Assembly: GCA_041940385.1 (NCBI GenBank)
Contig: JBGTSD010000023.1
Coordinates: 1 to 37,625 of the forward strand
DNA length: 37,625 nt
Reading direction: 5' to 3'
DNA from: JACVCK01 sp041940385
Lineage (GTDB): Bacteria > Planctomycetota > Phycisphaerae > Phycisphaerales > UBA1924
This document shows, piece by piece, positions 22,398 through 30,464 of the stretch. Each line of letters begins with the position of its first letter. Position 1 is the first letter of the stretch. The position numbers and the translations under genes are program-made. The notes beneath the pieces were generated by a model. It did no database searches, was not told the origin of the DNA, and saw only the letters and a program-made list of their open reading frames with translations.

Positions 22398-23249
22398 CTA
22401 GCGAGCGCCGGCGGTCGCTGGGGCGCCGTTCATCATCGAGTACAGCGCGCGGGAGGCGCGGGCCAGGACCTCGTCCGCGGGCGCGAGCTCCGGCAGCCAG
22501 GCGCGGTCCCACTCGTACACGAGCCAGTTCGCCGGCGAGCGGCCGATGGCCTCGACGAAGAGCGCGACGGGAAGCTCACCCTCGCCGAGCGCGCAGGGAT
22601 GGCCGCCGGCGAGGTCCTTGACGCGGGCCGCGGCGAGGCGGGCGCCGAGAGCGCGGACGCCGTCGGCCGGCGCTTCGCCGGCGTACGCGGCGGGGGCGAT
22701 CGAGTAGCACGCGGCGAGGTCGCGCGAGTCCACGGCGTCGAGCACCTCCGCGACGTCCGCGCCGCGCGGGAGCGAGCCGCCATTCTCAAGCAGCAGGCGC
22801 ACGCCGGTGTGGTGCGCGGCGTCGGCGGCGTACTTCAGTCGCTCGATCATGCGGCGCTTCGCGAGGCGATTCGCGCGCTTCTTCTCGGGCAACTCGTGCC
22901 CGAAGATGCGGACGGTCGGGGCGCCGCAGGCGACGGCGAGGTCGATGAACGGCTTGGTGTCCTTGACGGCGCGGTCCTCGGAGGTGATGGCGTGCCAGAG
23001 GACGGGCGGGAAGACGGTCTGGTCGTAGCGGAGGCCGGTGGAGAGGCCGGCGCACTCGAGGCCGCGGTCTTCGAACATGCGGCGGAGCTTGGCGCCGTCG
23101 GTGAGTCCGGGCTCGCAGGCGAACTCGGCGCCGCCGTAGCCGTCCGAGCGGAACTCGACGCCCTCGAAGCCGTGATCGACGGCGGCGTCGAGGGCGCGCG
23201 CGATGGTCCAGTCGGGGCAGGCCACGGTGCTGAATGCGAGTCGCGCCAT
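22398..23249 (-). CDS. sugar phosphate isomerase/epimerase-like TIM-barrel protein
   Basis: 283 residues of the xylose-isomerase-like/AP-endonuclease-2 TIM-barrel family. Features include the opening strand LAFSTVACPDW, the GFEGVEFRSDG strand-helix, the metal-site strands (RIFGHELPE, VRLLLENGGS), and LVYEWDRAWLPEL near the end. Such enzymes isomerise or epimerise sugars with a divalent metal; the substrate cannot be read from sequence. ATG at 23249 (MARLAFSTVAC) is chosen as the family start; the upstream in-frame Met at 23297 would add a charged stretch. It is followed by queG after 20 bp. The MscS-like gene upstream ends 96 bp away. Confidence 0.85.
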   Translation of the reverse strand: MARLAFSTVACPDWTIARALDAAVDHGFEGVEFRSDGYGGAEFACEPGLTDGAKLRRMFEDRGLECAGLSTGLRYDQTVFPPVLWHAITSEDRAVKDTKPFIDLAVACGAPTVRIFGHELPEKKRANRLAKRRMIERLKYAADAAHHTGVRLLLENGGSLPRGADVAEVLDAVDSRDLAACYSIAPAAYAGEAPADGVRALGARLAAARVKDLAGGHPCALGEGELPVALFVEAIGRSPANWLVYEWDRAWLPELAPADEVLARASRALYSMMNGAPATAGAR

Positions 23250-23345
23250 CGTCGGTTCGTCGCCTCGTAGGGTTCGGGGGCGGAGCGGCCGGGTCATCGG
23301 CCGGGGTTCGAGCCGCCAAGCATACCCGCGCGAGGCCCGCGCGCC

Positions 23346-24662
23346 CTACGACCGGCTCGCGCTCTCCCGCTCCCGCGAGGATCCCGCCTTGCCGTCGCCC
23401 TGGCCGTTGTCGCCCTTGCCCCGCGCCTGCGACTTGGGCTCGATGAACTCGGGGAGCCCCTCGTGCCAGAGCGTCTGCGTGGGGAAGGCGAACTCGATGT
23501 CGCTCTTGCGGAACTCCCGGACGAGTTGCAGATTGATCTTCTGCTGCGTGTCCATGTACGAGTTGTAGTCGGGCACCTTGACGAAGTAGACGGTCTCATA
23601 CTCGAGCCACGAATTGGCGAAGCGGGCGAAGTGCGACCGGTCGTGGCGCGAGTTGCCCGCGGCCTCGACGGCGGTCTTGAGCATGTCGGGGATCTTCTCG
23701 AGCTTCTCGATCGGCGTGTCGTAGGTCACGCCGACGGTGAAGAGGATGCGCCGCTCCTGCATCCGCTTGAAGTTCTGGAGGCGGCTGCTGAGCAGGTCGG
23801 AGTTGGCGAAGACAAGCTGCTCGCCGGAGAGCGCGCGGATGCGCGTGGTCTTGAGGCCGACGCGCTCGACCGTGCCGGCGTACTTGTCGGTGACGACGAA
23901 GTCCCCCACTTCGAAGGGCTTGTCGAGAATGATCGTGAGCGAGCCGAAGAGGTCGCCGAGGACGTTCTGCACGGCGAGGGCGATGGCGATGCCGCCGATG
24001 CCGAGACTCGCGACCATGGCGGTCACGTCGATGCCCATGTTGTCGAGGGCGACGAGGGCGATGATCGAGTAGACGATGACGAGTCCGATGAACTTCAGGA
24101 TGCCGACGCTGGTCTTGAGCGCATCGCGCCGGGCCTCGGTGTCCTCCTCGTCGTCGTGCTTGGCCAGGAGCCGCTCGAGCGCGAACTCGACGATCACGCC
24201 GGCGAGCATCGCCGCCTGGATCGAGAAGGCGATGACGAGGACGACGCGCAGGATGGAATAGACCTGCCCCGGGAGCGCCAGCAGCAGCGACGCGGCCCAG
24301 ATTGCCACGGCGAACGCGAAGAAGCGGCGAACCTTCTTGAGGAGCGCGACGAAGACGTCGTCGAGCTTCGTGTCGGTGCGCTTCGACCACGCCTGCACGC
24401 GGTTGATGACGAGCAGGCGCCCCCACCAGACGATGAAGTAGACGGCGACCGCGAGGGCCGCGGCGGCGATCCAGATCGCGACGGGGTTGCCGACGACTTC
24501 CTGCGCGGCCCACGAGTCTTCGCCGAAGAGGCGGGCCGCGATCCGATTCACGGCGTCCACCGTTCCGTCGGCGGCCGGCTGCGTCGGCGCCGCCTGCGCT
24601 TCACCGTTGACGGCGTCGGCGACCTGCTCCACGGCCGAGGGCTGGGATTCGTCCTGCATCAT
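23346..24662 (-). CDS. MscS-family mechanosensitive ion channel
   Basis: 438 residues. A polar, Ala/Gln-rich N-terminus of about 60 residues is followed by four hydrophobic segments: about 62-85 (AIWIAAAALAVAVYFIVWWG), 115-135, 140-165 and 190-215. The pore-lining TM3-like helix follows (VASLGIGGIAIALAVQNVLG), then the conserved MscS beta domain (DLFGSLTIILDKPFEVGDFV, VERVGLKTTRIRALSGEQLV, NSDLLSSRLQNF). A cytoplasmic cage domain and an Arg/Gly/Ser-rich tail complete it. It opens under membrane tension to release solutes on osmotic downshift. Two ATGs in a row (24662, 24659) are possible starts; CAGGAG lies 12 bases upstream of the first. Neighbours give no functional hint. Confidence 0.93.
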   Translation of the reverse strand: MMQDESQPSAVEQVADAVNGEAQAAPTQPAADGTVDAVNRIAARLFGEDSWAAQEVVGNPVAIWIAAAALAVAVYFIVWWGRLLVINRVQAWSKRTDTKLDDVFVALLKKVRRFFAFAVAIWAASLLLALPGQVYSILRVVLVIAFSIQAAMLAGVIVEFALERLLAKHDDEEDTEARRDALKTSVGILKFIGLVIVYSIIALVALDNMGIDVTAMVASLGIGGIAIALAVQNVLGDLFGSLTIILDKPFEVGDFVVTDKYAGTVERVGLKTTRIRALSGEQLVFANSDLLSSRLQNFKRMQERRILFTVGVTYDTPIEKLEKIPDMLKTAVEAAGNSRHDRSHFARFANSWLEYETVYFVKVPDYNSYMDTQQKINLQLVREFRKSDIEFAFPTQTLWHEGLPEFIEPKSQARGKGDNGQGDGKAGSSRERESASRS

Positions 24663-24766
24663 GTTCGTTCGGTCTCCTGCGCGCGAACTTCGGGCGTTGT
24701 TCGGCCTTGGGGCAATGACGATCCCTAGGCGTGATTCCGTGTTGTGTCCAGTGCATTCAAGTCATG

Positions 24767-24888
24767 AACACAGAGATCACAGAGGTCGCAGAGGTGGAAG
24801 AGCAAGTGAAAAACAGGACGTTCTTGAGATGTAGCTGTCCTGCATCCGCACTCGGTGACCTCCGTGCCCTCTGTGCTCCAACTCCTAA
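24767..24888. repeat. imperfect inverted repeat of CACAGAG type
   Basis: Left arm about 24767-24800 (ACACAGAGATCACAGAGGTC, then GCAGAGGTGG) and right arm about 24850-24881, whose complement reads GAGCACAGAGGGCACGGAGG followed by TCACCGAG. The arms flank roughly 50 bases without other structure and lie in the gap between the DUF1028 gene and the MscS gene. The same (N)CGCAGAG style recurs at 25970-26010 and 26640-26680. Confidence 0.6.
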
Positions 24889-25919
24889 GGCAGCGTCGCG
24901 AGGCGTTCGATGAGGTCGGGGTCGTCGGGGAGGAGGCCGCTCTTGGGAAGACGGCGCAGCGTTTCGCGCCAGTCGCCGGTCGTGTCGCGGTAGGCCTCGC
25001 GCAGGAGGGCTTCGGCGCGTTCGATCTGCCCGGCCTGCACGAGCGAAACGCCGGCCCAGAAGGCCATCTCGGCGTTGCCGGGCGAGAGCGCGCGGGCGGC
25101 GTTGTACTCGCGCACGGCGCCGTCCACATCGTTCTTCTCCATCGCGAAATCGCCGGCATTCATGCGCTCATAAGCGCGGTGCAGACGGAGCAGGCGCTCC
25201 ATCTCGGTGATGGGGTTCGCGTGGTCCTCGATGCGCAGATCGACGAGGCGGTCGGACCACGGTTGGTCGGTCGGCTGGGCACGGACGACGAGGAGCGCGG
25301 CGGACTGCTTGCCGCGGATGTCGCCGCCGGCGCCTTCGGCGGCGCGGAGCGCGGCGACGAGGCGTTCGGCGAGGGGTTGATCGGCGGTGGACTCGAACGC
25401 CGCGGCCATGGCCTCGGGCACGCCCTTGCGGCGCATGAGGTTGGCCTGGCAGGAATAGGTCGTCCCGTCGTCGAGCTTCTTGAGGACGTGCCCGGCTTCG
25501 GCGATGCAGCGCGTGCCGGTGTGCACGGCGACGCCGCCCTTCGCGTCCACCACGGCGACCTGGCGGACTTCGCGCGCGTCGTCGGCTTTCCAGAGCGTTT
25601 CGAGCGCATCGCCGGCGCGCTCGCCGCGGCGCATGAGGTCGAGGCCCTTCGGGCCGTAGGAGATGTCGACGAGGGATTGCGTGGCGACGGCGCCGACGCC
25701 GGCTTCGGCCCACGCGACGACGGGCCCGACGCTGAACCAGTGCGACTGCACGGCAACGCCCATCTCGCCGGTCTTCGCATCGCGGGCGACGATGGAGTAG
25801 GTCGCGACGGGACGAACGGTGTGATCGCCGGGCGCCGCGCCGATGGAGGTCGGCGCCGTTGAGCATGCGGCGAGCGCGAGGATGCACGCGAGTGCGACGA
25901 TCGCGGTGAGCGTGTTCAT
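24885..25919 (-). CDS. DUF1028 lipoprotein (Ntn-hydrolase-like)
   Basis: 344 residues. A lipoprotein signal (LTAIVALACILALAACS, lipobox LAAC with Cys about 19) places it on the outer face of a membrane. Residues 38-250 match DUF1028, a family with an Ntn-hydrolase-like fold and unproven activity: TYSIVARDAKTGEMGVAVQS, GAVATQSLVDISYGPKGLDL, QVAVVDAKGGVAVHTG, YSCQANLMRRKGVPEAMAAA, and DRLVDLRIEDHANPI. The C-terminal 90 residues are TPR-like (NAGDFAMEKNDVDGAVREYN; GVSLVQAGQIERAEALLREA). The length and two-part layout agree with the larger members of the family. ATG at 25919 is the only sensible start for the signal. Repeats lie on both sides. Confidence 0.88.
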   Translation of the reverse strand: MNTLTAIVALACILALAACSTAPTSIGAAPGDHTVRPVATYSIVARDAKTGEMGVAVQSHWFSVGPVVAWAEAGVGAVATQSLVDISYGPKGLDLMRRGERAGDALETLWKADDAREVRQVAVVDAKGGVAVHTGTRCIAEAGHVLKKLDDGTTYSCQANLMRRKGVPEAMAAAFESTADQPLAERLVAALRAAEGAGGDIRGKQSAALLVVRAQPTDQPWSDRLVDLRIEDHANPITEMERLLRLHRAYERMNAGDFAMEKNDVDGAVREYNAARALSPGNAEMAFWAGVSLVQAGQIERAEALLREAYRDTTGDWRETLRRLPKSGLLPDDPDLIERLATLP

Positions 25920-25942
25920 GGGGTCAATCTACCGCGCGGAGG

Positions 25943-26048
25943 GGAGTGAACGCGAAGAGGGAGGCGGAAGAGAACGCAGAGTTCGCAGAGCGCGCAGAGG
26001 ACGCGGAGAGATGTCGGGTGTTTTGAGCCGCGACCGGAAGGGAGCGGG
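25943..26048 (+). repeat. inverted repeat, left copy (partner at 26606-26685)
   Basis: The stretch GAACGCAGAGTTCGCAGAGC, GCGCAGAG(G/A)ACGCGGAGAGATG and GAGCCGCGACCGGAAGGGAG, CGGG recurs, reverse-complemented, at 26606-26685. The two copies are about 560 bases apart and bracket the stem-loop block. The left copy begins about 24 bases upstream of the DUF1028 start codon. Confidence 0.75.
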
Positions 26049-26064
26049 TTGTTGGTTCGGGTGG

Positions 26065-26198
26065 CACACTGCGGCGGCTCTGAGCCGCGGTGTGCGGAAT
26101 GGGCAGAGCATGTGTTTCGCCGTGCCACCGACCGCGGCTCTGAGCGGTCGGTGTCTTGGTTCGACGAGAGCCGCAACCGCCCAAAGCTGCGGTTGCGG
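26065..26198. repeat. three stem-loops with a constant loop and variable stems
   Basis: H1: stem 26065-26075/26084-26094 (CACACTGCGGC with one wobble pair), loop GGCTCTGA. H2: stem 26126-26135/26144-26153 (CACCGACCGC/GCGGTCGGTG), loop GGCTCTGA. H3: stem 26171-26180/26189-26198 (CCGCAACCGC/GCGGTTGCGG), loop CCAAAGCT, which is the complementary-strand form of the same loop type (AGCTTTGG). H1 and H2 carry GTGGCAC or GTGCCAC at their outer edges. Confidence 0.7.
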
Positions 26199-26454
26199 GC
26201 ACGAGGATGTTGCTACGGCGCGCGGATGGGGGCGCCGGCGCGGTTCAGGATCTCGGTGATTGGGGAGGGGCGAGGGGGGAGGAACGGCGCGGCGGGTGAT
26301 TCGGGAGGCACGGCGCGAGTTGGGCTTGGGGCCCCGCGCTCGCGCTTGGGGCTCGGCAGAACGGGAGGAGAAGCAGGAGCACCGACCTCGGAAGCCGAGT
26401 TCGGTGGCACGGCGGTGCGGCGATCTCGTTCGCGCTGGCGTTGGCGTCTTTGAT
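26199..26454. other. non-coding stretch with further degenerate hairpins
   Basis: No convincing gene. I see one more imperfect hairpin ending in the same GGTGGCAC (about 26381-26411: CACCGACCTCGG with CCGAGTTCGGTG) and G-rich repeats (GGCTTGGGGCCCC, GCTTGGGGCTC) around 26318-26355. No terminator or RNA gene is recognisable. Confidence 0.45.
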
Positions 26455-26560
26455 GCGTCCCGGAGGGATGCGCGAATCAAGCCGGGGGCGCTGGCCGCGG
26501 AGCGGACGAGCCCCCGGTGAGCGTCGCACAGATCACGCCGCCCCGGTGAGGGGCGGGCGA
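26455..26560 (+). repeat. REP-like hairpin unit D (solo copy)
   Basis: Fourth unit of the family at 4880-5727. Hairpin 1 arms are 26455-26461/26465-26471 (GCGTCCC/GGGATGC, one wobble pair, loop GGA), followed by GCGA (26472-26475). The central palindrome keeps only its outer arms CCGGGGGC/GCCCCCGG (26482-26489/26510-26517), with an unrelated interior. Hairpin 3 arms are 26538-26544/26550-26556 (CCGCCCC/GGGGCGG), followed by GCGA (26557-26560). No transposase gene is adjacent. Confidence 0.82.
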
Positions 26561-26563
26561 AGA

Positions 26564-26591
26564 CACCGACCGCTCAAAGCTGCGGTCGGTG
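26564..26591. repeat. stem-loop H4 of the constant-loop family
   Basis: Stem CACCGACCGC/GCGGTCGGTG (26564-26573/26582-26591), loop TCAAAGCT. It has the same stem as H2, but with the loop in the complementary-strand form, so H2 and H4 are inverted copies. Confidence 0.7.
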
Positions 26592-26605
26592 GCACGACAC
26601 AGCAC

Positions 26606-26685
26606 CCGCTCCCTTCCGGTCGCGGCTCGAACACATCGCATCTCTCCGCGTTCTCTGCGCGCTCTGCGAACTCTGCGTTCACTCC
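26606..26685 (-). repeat. inverted repeat, right copy (partner at 25943-26048)
   Basis: Reverse complement of the left copy, from CCGCTCCCTTCCGGTCGCGG through CTCTGCGAACTCTGCGTTCA. Its last bases include the stop codon of the adenylate kinase gene (26679-26681), so the repeat was inserted against, or has grown into, the gene end. Confidence 0.75.
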
Positions 26686-27296
26686 CGTCCGAAGTGCTTG
26701 CGCATCACCGGCGCCAGGTTCTCCAGCACCTTGCGCAGCACCTCCACCGGCAGGCCGATCGCGTCCACGTCGGCGACCGCGCCATCGGGGTAGTGCTCGA
26801 GCAGCGGCTGCGTCTCGCGCCGGTAGACCTCGAGCCGCTTGCGGATGACCTCGTCCTTCGCGTCGTCGGATCGGCCTTCCTTGATCGCCCGCTTGCGCAG
26901 GCGCTCCACCACCTCGACCTCGTCGTGGCAGTTCAGGTGAATGACCTGCAGCACCCGGATATGGCGGTCCAGCATCTCGGCCTGCTTGACGTTGCGCGGG
27001 ATGCCGTCGAGCAGGAGCAGGTCCGTCGCGGGCTTGAACTTCTCCGCGTCGACCAGCCGGTCCACGTGCTGCTTCCAGACGCGGATCGTCAACTCGTCGG
27101 GAACCAGCTCGCCCTTGGAGGAGATCTCGTGGAACGTGCGCCCGACCTCGGAGTTGCGGTCGAGATTGCGGAACATGTCGCCGCTGGAGAGGTGGAAGAT
27201 GCCCGGGATCGCGCCGAGCGCCTTGCCCTGCGTGCCCTTCCCCGCGCCCGGAGCGCCGAGAAGGACGACCGATCTCCATCGACTGGTGTCGCTCAT
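26679..27296 (-). CDS. adk: adenylate kinase
   Basis: Catalyses ATP + AMP to 2 ADP and balances adenine nucleotides. 205 residues. The P-loop GAPGAGKGTQGKAL (about residues 14-27) is followed by LSSGDMFRN, the LLLLDGIPRNVKQAEMLD NMP-binding strand, the VIHLNCHDEVEVVERLRKR core with its arginines, and a short LID (KEGRSDDAKDEVIRKRLEVY) without the zinc-finger insertion of long bacterial enzymes. The GIPRN in place of the usual GFPRT is a mild deviation. A related nucleoside monophosphate kinase remains possible. ATG at 27296 (MSDTSRWRSVVLLG) is chosen, with GAGGA ten bases upstream. It is divergent from recJ over 157 bp. Its 3' end merges into an inverted repeat. Confidence 0.9.
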   Translation of the reverse strand: MSDTSRWRSVVLLGAPGAGKGTQGKALGAIPGIFHLSSGDMFRNLDRNSEVGRTFHEISSKGELVPDELTIRVWKQHVDRLVDAEKFKPATDLLLLDGIPRNVKQAEMLDRHIRVLQVIHLNCHDEVEVVERLRKRAIKEGRSDDAKDEVIRKRLEVYRRETQPLLEHYPDGAVADVDAIGLPVEVLRKVLENLAPVMRKHFGRE

Positions 27297-27453
27297 CCGA
27301 ATCTGTTCCTCGCTCTCGCCGACGCGCGCTGCGCAGCCCGTCGTGGGCCGCTCCCTGATATCGGCAGGCCGCAAGGGTAACGCCCGTCCGCGGCCCTTTC
27401 CATGCGCTGAAATCCGGGGGCGCCCGGCCCTCCATCGAGGTATTCTCCGGACC

Positions 27454-29244
27454 ATGCGCGGATTGACGCATCGATGGCTGCCGCCCGCTTGCTCGGGACG
27501 GGCCGGGAACGCGGCAGGGACGCCGACCATCGCAGGACTCAGCCCGCTCGCGGCCCGAGTCCTCGCGGCACGGAACATCGGCGCCCCCGACGCTTCCGGA
27601 TCCCCCGGCGATCCCGCGCGCTTCCTCGAGCCCAAGCTCACCGATCTGCACGATCCCTCGCTCCTCCCCGGCGTCGATCGCGCCGCCGAGCGCATCCTCC
27701 GCGCCGCGCGCGACGGCGAGCCCATCGCCATCTACGGCGACTACGACGTCGACGGCGTCTGCGCCGCGGCGATCCTCTTCCACATCCTCCGCGCCGTCGC
27801 GCCCCAGGCGCGCGTCGGCACCTACGTCCCCCACCGCATCGACGAGGGGTACGGCCTGAACGCCGACGCGCTGCGGACGCTCGCCGCGGACGGCGCGCGG
27901 CTGATCGTCTCCGTGGACTGCGGCGTGACGGCCTTCGAGCCCGCGCTCGCCGCGAGGGACGCCGGCGCCGACCTCATCATCACCGACCACCACAACCTCC
28001 CCGCCGAGGGCGCGGGACTTCCCGACGCGCACACGATCGTGCACCCGCGCCTGCCGGGCGGCGCGTACCCGTTCGGCGAACTCTGCGGCGCCGGCGTGGC
28101 CTTCAAGCTCGCGTGGCGCATCGCCACCATGGCCGCGGAAACCGATCGTGTGCCCGACGCGATGCGCCGCCTGCTGCTGGACCTGCTCGCGCTGGCGTCG
28201 CTCGGCACGATCGCGGACGTGGTGCCGCTGCTGGATGAGAACCGCGTGATCGCGCGGTTCGGGCTGGGGCGGCTGCGTTCGACGGAGCTGGTCGGGCTCA
28301 ACGCGCTGATCGAGTCGGCGGGGCTCGCGGACGAGCGGATCGACGCGGAGCACGTGGGATTCGTGCTCGGGCCGCGGCTGAACGCGTGCGGACGCATGGG
28401 GCACGCGCGCGACGCGGTCGAGATGCTGACGGTCGCGGAGTACGACCGAGCGCTCACGATCGGGCGGGAGCTGAACAAGCTGAACGATCAACGACGCGCG
28501 ACGGAGCGCGCCATCGCGGCGCAGGCGATCGAGCTGGCCGAGCAGTCCGGCATGACGGGCGAGGATCGGCGGGCGATCGTGCTCGCGGCCGAGGGCTGGA
28601 GCCCCGGCGTCATCGGCATCGTCTGCTCACGCCTCGTCGAGAAGTATCACCGGCCGACGCTGCTGCTCCAGCGCGACAACGGCGTGTGCCAGGGATCCGG
28701 AAGAAGCATCGACGGGTTCAGTCTGCACGCGGCGCTGGAATCCTGCGCAGACATGCTCGACCGCTTCGGCGGGCACGACATGGCGGCGGGTCTGGCGGTG
28801 CAGACGGAGCGGTTCGCCGCGTTCGCGGACCGGTTCATCGCGATCGCCAACGAGAAGCTCGGCGCAGCGGAGCTGACGCCGACGCTGCGCATCGACTGCG
28901 ACGCCACGCTCGACGAACTGGATCCGGATTCGGTGCGTCAGCTCGATCGCATCGGGCCGTTCGGGCGGAGCAATCCCACGCCGAGCGTGCTGGTGCGCTC
29001 CGTGCGCCTCGCCGGCGCCGAGCCACTGGGCGCGCACGGCAAGCACCTGGCGCTGCGCGTGCAGGCGGAGCGGCGCGCGATGCGCGTGGTCGCGTGGAAC
29101 TGGGGCGATCGGCGCAGCGCGATGCGCATCGGCGAGGAGGTCGAGATGGTGGTGGAGCCGAAGCTCTCCACGTGGGCGACCCGGCGCGGCGGGAGCCCGA
29201 CGGTGGAGCCCGTGTTGGCCGACCTGCGCTTCGTGCGCGGTTAG
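27454..29244 (+). CDS. recJ: single-stranded-DNA-specific exonuclease RecJ
   Basis: 5'-to-3' exonuclease on single-stranded DNA, used in recombination and mismatch/base-excision repair. 596 residues. DHH-phosphoesterase motifs are intact: IYGDYDVDGVCAAAI (about residue 97), IVSVDCGVTAFEPA, LIITDHHNLPAEG (about 176), and IADVVPLLDENR. The DHHA1 region (GSGRSIDGFSLHAALESC, FGGHDMAAGL) and the C-terminal OB-like domain (IGPFGRSNPTPSVL) follow. ATG at 27454 (MRGLTHRWLPP) is chosen because the family N-terminus (LSPLAARVLAARNIG) follows soon after. A GAGGT at a rather long distance is the only Shine-Dalgarno-like sequence. Its TAG overlaps the TAA of the opposite pilus gene. Confidence 0.95.
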   Translation: MRGLTHRWLPPACSGRAGNAAGTPTIAGLSPLAARVLAARNIGAPDASGSPGDPARFLEPKLTDLHDPSLLPGVDRAAERILRAARDGEPIAIYGDYDVDGVCAAAILFHILRAVAPQARVGTYVPHRIDEGYGLNADALRTLAADGARLIVSVDCGVTAFEPALAARDAGADLIITDHHNLPAEGAGLPDAHTIVHPRLPGGAYPFGELCGAGVAFKLAWRIATMAAETDRVPDAMRRLLLDLLALASLGTIADVVPLLDENRVIARFGLGRLRSTELVGLNALIESAGLADERIDAEHVGFVLGPRLNACGRMGHARDAVEMLTVAEYDRALTIGRELNKLNDQRRATERAIAAQAIELAEQSGMTGEDRRAIVLAAEGWSPGVIGIVCSRLVEKYHRPTLLLQRDNGVCQGSGRSIDGFSLHAALESCADMLDRFGGHDMAAGLAVQTERFAAFADRFIAIANEKLGAAELTPTLRIDCDATLDELDPDSVRQLDRIGPFGRSNPTPSVLVRSVRLAGAEPLGAHGKHLALRVQAERRAMRVVAWNWGDRRSAMRIGEEVEMVVEPKLSTWATRRGGSPTVEPVLADLRFVRG

Positions 29245-30461
29245 GGCGACATGACGCTGCTGATCGAGAAGATCGGCAGGAGCAGCGCGATCGCGACGCC
29301 GCCAATGAGGCCGCCCATGACCGTGATCATGAGGGGCTCCATGAGCTGCGACGCGGTCTTGACCGCCTCGTCGAGGTCCTGCTCGGCCACTTCCGCGACG
29401 CGGTCGAGCGTCTCGGGGAGCTTGCCGGTGCGCTCGCCGGCGCTGATCATGGACGCGACCGGCGGGGGGATCAGGCGCGAGTTCACCGCGACCTCGCCCA
29501 TCGTCAGGCCGCTGGTGACGGAGTGGATCATCCGGTCCCAGAGGTCCTCCCACTGCGCGTTGGTCGTCACGCCCTTGACGATGCGGAGGGCATCGAGGAC
29601 CGAGACGCCCGCGGCGAGCAGCGTGGCGAGCGTGCGCGTGGCGCGGGTGAGGTAGTACTGCGAGAGCATCGGGCCCATGATGGGCGTGCGCAGGCGCACG
29701 CCGTCGAGGAACCGCCGGCCCTGCTTGGTCGATCGGGCCATGATGAGCGCACTGGCGATGAGCGCGCCGAAGCCGATGATCGTCGGCCAATGGATCAGGA
29801 GCACGTCGCTGACGCCCATGACGATGCGCGTGGGCATCGGCAGCGCCGAGCCGCGCGACTCGTAGATCCGCGCGAAGCGCGGCAGCACCCAGACCACGAG
29901 GAACATGGTCACCGTCAGGGCCATGAGGACCATGACCAGCGGGTACACCATGGCGCCGACGATCTGCCGCTTGGTGCGCCGTTCCTTGCCGAGGTACTCG
30001 GAGATCCGCGCGAGCATCATGCCCATGGTGCCGGACGCTTCGGCGGCGCGCATGAGGCTGACCATCAGCGAGGGGAAGACGGTCGGGAACGAGGCCATGG
30101 CGCTCGAGAGGTTGGAGCCGGCGAGCACGGACTCGTGCACGACGGACATGACGCGGCGGAGCGGGCCAGAGCGCGAGTGCTCGACGAACGAACGCATCGC
30201 CTCGCCGAGGGGCACGCCGGTCTCGAGCATGACGGCGAGCTGGCCGCTGAAGGCGATGACCTCTTCGCGCTTGACCGATCGCGCCGCGTGTTTGAGGAGC
30301 ATGCGCTCGCGGTCCACTTGCACGGCGCCTTCTTCGAGCTCGACGACCAGCTTGCGCTCGGCGCGGAGCTTCTCGAGCGCTTCCTCGCGCGTGTCGGCGT
30401 CCAGCGTGCCCGTGAGCGCCTGGCCCTTCTCGTCTCGTGCCTTGAAGGTGAAGCGCGGCAT
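29241..30461 (-). CDS. pilC: type II secretion / type IV pilus inner-membrane platform protein (GspF/PilC)
   Basis: Polytopic inner-membrane protein around which the assembly ATPase turns to add or remove pilin subunits. 406 residues. After the N-terminal domain (MPRFTFKARDEKGQALTGTL), two T2SSF domains are visible. The first is at about 70-190 (FSGQLAVMLETGVPLGEAMR, LMRAAEASGTMGMMLARI, then a membrane segment YPLVMVLMALTVTMFLVVWV). The second is at about 270-395 (RTLATLLAAGVSVLDALRIV, MISAGERTGKLPETLDRVAE, then LMEPLMITVMGGLIGGVAIA). ATG at 30461 has GGAGG 11 bases upstream, inside the end of the ATPase gene. It is three bases behind gspE and last in the cluster. Pilins and secretin are not in the window, so pilus and secretion roles cannot be separated. 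Confidence 0.95.
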   Translation of the reverse strand: MPRFTFKARDEKGQALTGTLDADTREEALEKLRAERKLVVELEEGAVQVDRERMLLKHAARSVKREEVIAFSGQLAVMLETGVPLGEAMRSFVEHSRSGPLRRVMSVVHESVLAGSNLSSAMASFPTVFPSLMVSLMRAAEASGTMGMMLARISEYLGKERRTKRQIVGAMVYPLVMVLMALTVTMFLVVWVLPRFARIYESRGSALPMPTRIVMGVSDVLLIHWPTIIGFGALIASALIMARSTKQGRRFLDGVRLRTPIMGPMLSQYYLTRATRTLATLLAAGVSVLDALRIVKGVTTNAQWEDLWDRMIHSVTSGLTMGEVAVNSRLIPPPVASMISAGERTGKLPETLDRVAEVAEQDLDEAVKTASQLMEPLMITVMGGLIGGVAIALLLPIFSISSVMSP

Positions 30462-30464
30462 GGG

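Noticed and set aside
22378..22512. Longer QueG starting at 22512
   Set aside because: The extra residues are Arg/Pro-rich, overlap the end of the isomerase gene, and do not resemble the family start.
26199..26454. Possible small genes in the region between adk and the DUF1028 gene
   Set aside because: Several short frames exist on both strands but all consist of repeat and hairpin sequence, with no ribosome binding site or recognisable domain.
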